Below, in pieces: positions 56,346 to 64,000 of a stretch of DNA of 64,000 nt (positions are counted from its first letter, which is position 1; the number at the start of each line of letters is the position of its first letter). Origin of the DNA: Metaphire vulgaris (taxonomy: Eukaryota > Annelida > Clitellata > Crassiclitellata > Megascolecidae); assembly GCA_018105865.1 (NCBI GenBank), contig CM030870.1, positions 3,384,001 through 3,448,000 of the forward strand, in the 5' to 3' direction. The position numbers were made by a program, and so were the translations under genes. The notes beneath the pieces were generated by a model. The model ran no database searches and was not told the DNA's origin. It saw only the letters and a list, made by a program, of their open reading frames with translations.

Positions 56346-56586
56346 ATGCGAACGCTTATTATTTTATCATCTCCTCTAATGGTTGTGAATAGGCCTATAA
56401 TCCCTATATATGATGTATTAGATGCGGACGAAAAGCTCTCTTTGAATAATTGCAAACGATTGTTGAACTTTAATTTCTTCAAGCAATTTCCATTTACAGT
56501 AAACGCTCCACATACTTTATCTGCTCATTAAGCTGACGCAAGTACACTGTAGTCACAAACGCTCTGTGTCATGGCCAGTGATGTTA

Positions 56587-56770
56587 ACAAGGACCGACCC
56601 CCAAGGACGAGGATAAGGACAAGGACCGACCCCCCTAAGACGAGGATAAGGACAAGGACCGACCCTCCAAGGACGAGGATAAGAACGAGGGCCGACCCTC
56701 TACTATAAGCACAACGACCACAAGGACTGACCTACAAGGACAAGGATCAAGGGCAAGGCCGACCTGTCAG
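56587..56770 (+). repeat. Minisatellite of GGACAAGGACCGACC-type units
   Basis: About four imperfect units built on GACGAGGATAAGGACAAGGA and CCGACC, each roughly 45 bp. Confidence 0.75.
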
Positions 56771-56861
56771 ACAAAAAAGTCAGAAATAAAAAACCCAGAC
56801 ACAATATCAATTCGAATCAAAAATTTAGAAAAGCAAAAATAGAATGTTGTAAAACATAATC

Positions 56862-57035
56862 TACAAGGTGTAAAAGTGAAAAGGCACCCCTTTGTGATAT
56901 TTAATATCTCGGCTGCGTGCATAGCAATTTCAATGAAATTTATAGGCCATATACCTGGAAATGTTTCTAATGCAAATGCCAATTTTCATGCTGATATCTT
57001 TAGTGTTTGCTGAAATATGGCCAAAAAACTAAAGA
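56862..57035. mobile_element. One-ended copy of the mariner-like MITE upstream of gene E
   Basis: Begins ACAAGGTGTAAAAGTGAAAA and runs through AATATCTCGGCTGCGTGCAT to GAAATATGGCCAAAAAACT. It aligns with the reverse complement of 39080-39334 but lacks the second end. From 57040 to 57435 the sequence resembles the region upstream of gene C (AAATAAAACAAGACTAAACT against AAATAAAACAAAACTGAACT). Confidence 0.7.
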
Positions 57036-57435
57036 GACCGATACTTCTATTTGTTATATATTAGTGTTTGACAGTGAGTATCAAAGTTCCGTGAAATAAA
57101 GATCGACTGCCTAAGATTGACTGCAATCCATTGGAGTTGTAAAAGGAACAAAGTAAAATTGCAGTTTATATACTCGGTAAAATTAGTCTATAATTCAGGC
57201 AAATGAAAACCGCAGCAAGCTTTTCAACTATCCTACTAAATAAAACAAGACTAAACTTAGATTCTTTAAATTGCCACAGGATTCGAGAGCTTCTAATGAA
57301 ACGGAGATTCGATTTTCACTAATCGCTGTTACATAAGCAGCATCTGCCAAATCGACGAAAACTCAAACCTCAAGAATCAATCATTCAGATCTGCAAACGA
57401 GCATTAAAATTGCTAAAAAAACTAAATATTTAAGC

Positions 57436-60041
57436 ATGGCAGCTAAGCACAATAGACCTATGAGTGAGCTTTATCATCTGACAGAATGCTGCATCTGTCT
57501 CATGCCTTTCACCGATCCAAGAATGTTGCCATGTATTCACTCTGCATGTCTTAAATGCTTAGAAGATATTCAAACACAGAACAAAAAGAAACCAGGCGAT
57601 GTCATACCTTGTCCAGTGTGTAGGAAACAATTCCCCATTCCACCGTCCGGAATGACTGGATTGCAAAAGAATTTTTTCGTTGCGAATCTGCTGGAAATAA
57701 TGCAAAATCTCAATGAAGAGACAACATCTCAACGTTGCAAAACGTCCAAACACGGAATTCTTGAAATAAAGGACAATCTTAACAACGAGGAGACTCTAAA
57801 GGCATTTTCACCTCCGAACTGTCCAAACCATTCTCATAAAGCTCTTGACAAGTATTGTGGAGACTGCAAGACAGTCGTCTGCGTTTCCTGTTTTACCGAG
57901 AAGCATAAATCACACGACTGCAAAAATGTGGCGACAGTTGACAAAGACTTCCGCAAAGACCTCGAAAGCAGTTCTTTAAAAATTCTTCATTGTTTTGGAC
58001 AAATGGAAACAAAGCGAAGCAAGATGGAATTTAAAAAGAAGAACTTCTTAGAGCGGACAACTGAAATGGAAATTTCCATCCGACGTCAAAATCAACAGCT
58101 AAAGGCTATGATCGACCAACACACGCAACTTGTTTTGAACGAACTTTCCTCTATGAAGCAAAAACATTTGAAAAATATAGAAACCGAAATTGAAGAGGTT
58201 GAAAGACAGATGACAGTTCTGAAAAGTTTCGAGACCTATTGTTCCGAGATCAAATCCAAAGGATCTCCCACTGATGTTTGCAGCTGTGTGGATGGATTAA
58301 TCAGAAGAGCTGATGAATTGAGAAAAGAGAATGATAAATATCTTAGCCTACCTGATGATGTAGTTGAAGTCGAATTCAATGCAACTGACCACAATGTACT
58401 CATCCGGAGTTCAGGCAATGTTATTGGCAAAATAGAAGGTACGACTCCCATGATTCAATTTGCAATTGATAAGTTACTATCAGGATGCATTACAATAAGA
58501 ACGAATAATGAATTTGTTGGTTAAAAGAAACTTGCATGATTGTGCTTCATGTTAATTCAACGTGATGTTTTTGCTGAATTATGAAAGTTTGTTGATATTA
58601 TTTTTTGATTGCTTCCTTTTCTATCTGTCGTTCTCACAGAGTATGTACTGTCAAATGCGTTATAATCTTTAAACCTTTGAGAGTTCTTGGGAAATAATCT
58701 AAATATGCTGAAGAGCATGTACATTCACCAGATCAGTTGCAGGAAATTCAGTCAAAATCATTTGAAGTCATTTGCCAAAACTGGGATTCGAAATATATGC
58801 TGAATCCACGTGTACCCCATGAGAATATATGCTTATACAATGGAATGGTAGCCTAAATTAGTAGCTGTTAATATTGAACATTATTGGCATTGATGGACGA
58901 CGTCAAGCAATGAATAGAAGACACTAACTGGAATTACACGATACTCAAGTCTAGACACCATCATAGGTAGAAATGTAGCTGCATCCCCTGGAAGGCAACT
59001 TCCTATGGGTCAGAATTTGAGCCAATTTATATAAATTGGAGCAGTTACCGAAAGAAAATCACGCTATTCATTTAAATCTAGTCTTAGGTTGATTACTGTA
59101 AGCCTGACCATTTGTTATAAACTGCAATATTTTATTTAGAATCGACAGAAAGAGTGAAGAGTCATGCCATCGTCTTTGGAGGATCTGATGGGAGCTCAGT
59201 TTTTGGAGATGTCACTAAAATAAATCTTCATCACTCAGGTAACGTTTTACCCTTACAGAAAATGCCAACTCATATGCTAAACGAATCTGCAGCCGCTGCT
59301 AACAGCAACTCAATCTACATCACTGGTTTAGGAAACAAACACGCCGAAATCTGGAAGTTCGATGCAACATCTGATATTTGGGAGAAATGTGCTTCTTTGG
59401 TCAAAGGCAGAAGACGACACAGTGTGGCGTTCGTTAATAAGTTTTTGTACATATGCGGCGGATATGTTGATTCTGATAGACGCACAGTCGATGACGTTGA
59501 AGCATACGACGCAATAAACGATCGCTGTTCATCTGTTGGTAAATTGGTTCACTGTGTTCAGAGCGCAGGCAATTGTGTGGCATTCAATTCGTCTGTCTAT
59601 ATCTTCGGCGGCGTTAACGCTAGAAATGACCTAATGAGTCATGTTCAAGTATACGACACAAAGTCAAACACTTGTACTCTGCTTTCTCATTCAATGCCCG
59701 TGAAGTGTAGTCATATGCGAGCTGCATTGTTTGAAAAGACTGTCATTTTACTTGGCAGATACGACTGCTTCTTGTATGATCTTGATGCGGGATCTTGGCA
59801 GGAAAGGCGCCGATTTAAAACTGGCAACTATCACTTCGGAATGATAATTGAGAACGGTCAATTATTTGTTTTTGGAGGCGGTACAGATACAACTGGTGTT
59901 GGTGGAAAATCAAAGTGGCTTTGTAGAGACGACGTCCGATGTATTCCAGTGAAGAACCTCATGGAGGGTAAAGCAATTGAATGGCGACATCATGCGAAAT
60001 TAACAAGACGTTCATTAGTATTCGCCTGCGAAAAAATCTAA
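57436..60041 (+). CDS. TRIM-Kelch gene E: RING, B-box 2, coiled coil, Kelch propeller
   Basis: Exons 57436-58438 and 59140-60041 are joined by a phase-1 intron of 701 bp (GAAG|GTACGA and TTTATTTAG|AATCGACAGA), giving 634 residues. The start is MAAKHNRPMSEL, and the C3HC4 RING is complete. B-box 1 has been removed by an in-frame deletion of 38 codons: RCK is followed by TSKHGILEIK, where gene D has the rest of B-box 1. B-box 2 (CPNH, CGDC, CVSC, HKSHDC) and the coiled coil remain. The Kelch region has AIVFGGSDG, YICGGY, YIFGGV and VFGGGTD and ends RRSLVFACEKI. The frame is open throughout. It shares the loss of B-box 1 with gene C but has different deletion ends. Confidence 0.88.
58439..59139 (+). 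other. Intron of gene E
   Basis: Exon 1 frame stays open for about 29 codons into the intron before a stop at 58522, so intron retention would give a Kelch-less protein. No other element is visible. Confidence 0.75.
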
Positions 60042-60150
60042 TACGAAGCAGAGCCACTCAAGAAATATTGAAAATTAATTGTTCGCATTTGGTTTATGCG
60101 CTGATTTTTAAAATACTTAAATGATAAAATGGGACTTGAAATATAATCCT

Positions 60151-60181
<31 letters not shown>

Positions 60182-60516
60182 CCTCTATCTTGAATTAACA
60201 AACTTCACGATCATTGATTCGGAATACAATTTAGCTGCTTTGTTTGCGCTGTGAAAATTGTACTTAATATTTTTTATTACGCCAAATTATCACTGTTATT
60301 ATTGTTATGTGACACTAAGTTAAACGAGGCTGATATCTTTAAAATCCGGTTAAGAGCTTTTAAATCCAGTTTTTCAAACAATCGTTGAAAAGTCAAGCTT
60401 TTGAGGTTCTGGAAGAATCATGCTCTATTATTCTGGTTGGTTCAGACAAAGACTCTTATAAGCACTGGATGGTGTGAAGATAGACTCCTAGCACCCAGAA
60501 ATCAGTCGTCTATTCC

Positions 60517-61420
60517 CAGTGTTGTGATCAAGTCATTTCTCTGGAAACCAAGTCCAAGTTCAAGTCCAGGACATTCAAGTCCAAGTCCAAGTCCAAGTGA
60601 GGGACCGTCAAGTGCAAGTCCAAGTCCAAGTCAGTGACCGTGAAGTCCGAGTCTAAGTCCAAGTCATAGCGTTCCACTTCGTTTGAACCCATAACGGCCA
60701 TAAGTAAGGGTTAACTTATTCATTCATTTGGTTAATCATACAAATGAGAGCCGGATATTGCAGATAAGCTAAGTTAGCTTACGACTACATAACCGGCTTC
60801 ACCGCTTCAGTTGCAGTTATCAATTATCAAGTTATCATGCCTCAGTTATGAAACTTATCAACTAACGAATTTATTGTCGCATGTAACCAATGACAAGTTG
60901 ACAACAGAAAATAAGCAGTGTCAGTCACTCCTGAAAACCGTTACATTTCATAAAAATCAAGTTAGGGAGCATTGCATCTGACAGCCTGGCTCGACGAGGC
61001 TGCATGATAAGCCCACCCTGGCTGAAAACACGTTCCTCTGCGGCGCTAGCTGCTGGTACTTGCAGTGCACGTAAAGCTGCAATGTACAGAGTTGGAAACA
61101 TAGATCGATAGTTAAACCAAAATTCAAACGAATTATCTAAATCTTTTTTCTGACACAGGCATAACCTTTATATCAGTAAAATGATAAGATCATTAAATTT
61201 ATTATAATATTATATTAATAATATTAATAAGTTAAGCAGTTTAACATGAGAACCAAGTCCTCTTTCTGGAAGTCCAAGTCCAAGTCCAAGTCTTTGTCCA
61301 TCAAGTCCAAGTCCAAGTCTAAGTCCGGAATCGTCAAGTCCAAGTACAAGTCCAAGCCCGCAATTTTTGGACTCGAGTCCGCTTCAAGTCCAAGTCCAAG
61401 TCCAAGTCCTCGCATCACTG
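60517..61420 (-). mobile_element. hAT element with AAGTCC arrays near both ends and a transposase C-terminus
   Basis: TCTATTCC stands at 60509-60516 and 61421-61428. The ends are CAGTGTTGTGATCAAGTC and, from the right, CAGTGATGCGAGGACTTGG. AAGTCC hexamers fill about 60545-60665 and 61266-61410. The minus strand at about 61085-60925 encodes LQVPAASAAEERVFSQGGLI followed by RRARLSDAMLPNLIFMKCN and a stop, an undamaged end of the hAT dimerisation domain. The rest of the transposase is missing, so it is an internally deleted copy. Confidence 0.85.
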
Positions 61421-62006
61421 TCTATTCCTCTCCTATTTTAAATCAACTTTCAGCTCATGTATTCTATTAACGAGTGTCTTAGAGGAAGAATCAGTTGAAT
61501 TCAGAGATCACATTAAATTAATTATTAATAAGATTAGGCTTACTGGTTATTGAGTTCCATTCACGGAAAAATTGGCTGTCGAGCATTAAATGCTATAAGG
61601 TGATGGGATTTAATTTAATAAAACTTAGTGAAAAGGTAATATTTATTCAATCTCAATGTGTACCTTGAAGAACTTCTAGACTGCTTTACTTGATGGCTGG
61701 AAAATATAGCTTTGTGATGAGTCCGGAGTGTGCCGGTCAATTAAGAATTATTGACAAAGTCTAAAAGAAATGTTGTCTTCTTCATACAACGATACCTTAG
61801 GAAATGGCAAAGTGTAATCCGAAGGTTAACTCGTTAGAATGCTCTTTATTCTATCTAGACTCACAAAACGATATATCACGGTATACAGGTAAAGTGTGAA
61901 AACTCTATTACCCTTAAGCCAAAAACTCATCTTCTTGTTATAAATAGCCTAGTTGTGGCATAAAGAACTTAGATGAGAGGGGAGAAAGGGACGTTTCCAT
62001 GTTTTC

Positions 62007-64000
62007 GATGCCAAAGGCGTAGGATGAATTAAAATATCTCCCTGAAATATCTCCATAATCTTACGACGGATCTGTCCACGAAACTTCAATCAACACGACT
62101 CTTAAAATTCCTAATATTTAACAACAATGATCGTTGAGATTAACCCGTTGTCAGCCTGGGGAAAATGAAGATCAATAGGTAAAAGAACACCCTCGTCCAG
62201 CATGTTCTACAACCGGAGAGGACTTCCAGAATATGATTCCCTCTAACATTCAACTTATACATAGCACTGCATTCCCAGATTATAATGACTCAGTAGGCGT
62301 TTAGGAAAACAGTAGAAACTGTTATTTTAGTTACGCTGAAATAATTATTGACTGTTAGATGCTGATATGAGCGGAAATTCAAGAAGATTTCAGATATAGT
62401 GAGAAATATGGCAATGGTTCACTGCAGCTCTGTGCAATTTAAGTCGTTTCATGAAATGATCAGTTTATTTTCTTCTTTCACTGTCTAAAGGCCATGGTCA
62501 TGGCTCCGTTGGACAAAAACAGCAGAAGAATTGGTCACAGTGTTACCATATTCTAGAGCACGAAGAAAAATGTCTGTCAATACCAGCCTCTTAAGTTCTT
62601 AATAACGAAACTATATCAATCACATTATAATGCAATCATTACACTCATAGGACTAAATGAATTTATTAGCAGAGACAATGCTTCTTCACAGTTAGTGAAT
62701 AAGTTTTCATATAGGCTTATCTTGTCTTCTTAGTTTGTTGCGTTTTCATGTCTCCGCGAATACTTAACATTTGGTACCATATTTTTGTGTTGAAACTTCA
62801 GATTGGCTATTTTCGTTGTAAATGGGGCGTAGATAATAAAGTAATGCTAAAGAGATTATGTTGGATCTTTGCTCCAGTTTCTCCGAAAGAAAGAAGAGGA
62901 GCAAGAGCTTCCGGAAGAATCTCGTCTGACAGGTGAGTGATCTAATGAGATTGCTCTTAAGTTCTCAACAGTTATAATGGATAGCCTGATTTTCAAAAGT
63001 TAACCGTTTTAATCAGTGTCTGTAGAATATAAAATTGATTGCTGAGCCCCATGTGTCATTGGGCTGACATTGAAGCACGATGCTTAAAATCTTCTGTAGA
63101 GTAAAGCTGAAGCAAAAACGAAAGTGAAAACAAATCTGTACAAATTTCTCATTTCACTTTTTCAAAGACCGATGGTAGAGATATCGTTCTCAGTTCATAC
63201 GCACTTATTTAGGAATTTAGCTAATTTAAATGCAATCAAATGTTAGGCCCTACTTGATCGAAAGTGAGAAGCAGAATTAAGCGTAAGTACTGAATAGGCC
63301 TACTATTTAATTGTAGTGCAAAATATCTATGAAAAACATATCCATGGATCTATAAATAAACAGTCCTGCCCAATATTTTTCAGCTATGCGGGGAAATTCT
63401 AGCAGTGTGCCTGTCTTGTCTACCTGTCTTGCCTTAATGATGCACAGAATATGTTCACTGTAGAGTGTGCAAAAATTCTATCAGCGCAATTAGAAGCTTG
63501 ACATGAGGCATCAGGTTATATTCATGAGCGTTCATCAAACGAACATTCTTCAACTGTCCGTTGGATCTTCCAGCAAACTGAGTCCTTACAAATCTAGGCA
63601 TAGAACACAGGTTTACGAGTTGGATCTCCCTCCAAAATTTTACCATTTGTTCAAGCACCAGCTTGTCTCTGGTATTGACCTGATTTAGAGTGTCTTTATA
63701 AACTCAAAAATACTAGAACCGGTGTCATCGATTTTTATTTTCATTATCATCATGTTTTCTGCTATTGTTCAAATTCTTTTGACACCAGCCGTTGTCAAAT
63801 ACTGCTGCTATTCATTGTTATTGCAATATTATATCTCATGATGCCATCATATCATGATAGCGCCTTGTCTTTGTGATCATTGTTTGACACCTAATATCAA
63901 ACTCTGAATCATAAGTAAAATTGGCTGTTCAAGATTGACGGTCATTTACTTAAACGTAGGTCTACTACATGAAAGGGGCAAAATTTCAATTTGTGATTTC
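62007..64000 (+). repeat. Upstream block of a predicted sixth TRIM-Kelch gene
   Basis: Inverted match of 10124-12762 without the two hAT MITEs found there. The last bases (GGGGCAAAATTTCAATTTG at 63976-63994) correspond to 10124-10150, which lies about 280 bp upstream of the start codon of gene A. The segment before it, 61480-62006, matches 23780-24620 inverted. No gene is seen inside the block. Confidence 0.72.

Noticed and set aside
61224..61470. Open frames of Lys-Ser or Leu-Asp repeats
   Set aside because: They are readings of the AAGTCC hexamer array in the hAT element.

Overview
This is animal nuclear DNA, AT-rich and full of repeats. Evidence: spliced genes with GT-AG introns, non-LTR retrotransposon fragments of several clades (RTE-like, CR1/L2-like), tRNA-derived SINEs, many hAT elements with 8-bp target duplications, a piggyBac-like element, PIF/Harbinger-like and mariner-like MITEs, and long microsatellites. 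It looks like a marine invertebrate. A deuterostome such as a tunicate, hemichordate or echinoderm is a guess I cannot confirm from sequence alone. All ends, splice sites and target-site duplications below were read by eye; no alignment or database search was run.

The main content is a cluster of five paralogous genes with an unusual architecture: RING, B-boxes and a coiled coil in exon 1, then a Kelch propeller in exon 2, joined by a phase-1 intron at the same position in every copy. I label them A (7125-6203 and 9847-8734, minus), B (about 17936-15420, minus), C (39649-42191, plus), D (48101-50620, plus) and E (57436-60041, plus). The RING implies ubiquitin E3 ligase activity and the Kelch propeller implies substrate or ligand binding. 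This is the TRIM plan with Kelch in the C-terminal slot usually held by SPRY, NHL or MATH. A, D and E look intact. B has lost two bases at its splice acceptor, which puts the Kelch exon out of frame. C has an in-frame TGA in its Kelch exon. C and E have each lost B-box 1 by in-frame deletions with different ends.

The cluster is arranged almost as a mirror image. The B unit (about 13.46-23.2 kb) matches the D unit (about 45.0-52.6 kb) in inverted orientation. The upstream block of A (about 10.1-12.8 kb) matches the last 2 kb of the window (about 62.0-64.0 kb), also inverted. The right edge therefore predicts a sixth TRIM-Kelch gene starting roughly 280 bp outside the window. Several transposons sit in one arm only and have clean empty sites in the other, so they postdate the duplication.

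Between the arms lies a second protein gene on the minus strand: six exons (34884 down to 25496) that splice in frame into the C-terminal helical domain of an M1-family aminopeptidase (aminopeptidase N/ERAP-like). Its introns hold a piggyBac-like element, a CR1/L2-like LINE, hAT MITEs and a long TAC array. I do not see the exons for its zinc-binding catalytic half in the window. Layout: 0-6 kb nested LINE and hAT debris; 6-10 kb gene A; 10-13.5 kb upstream block and a junction LINE; 13.5-24.6 kb B unit; 25-35 kb aminopeptidase; 35-36.4 kb GC-rich island with broken reading frames; 37-44.9 kb MITEs, gene C and LINE debris; 45-52.6 kb D unit; 53-57 kb repeats; 57-60 kb gene E; 60.5-64 kb a hAT element and the block upstream of the predicted sixth gene.
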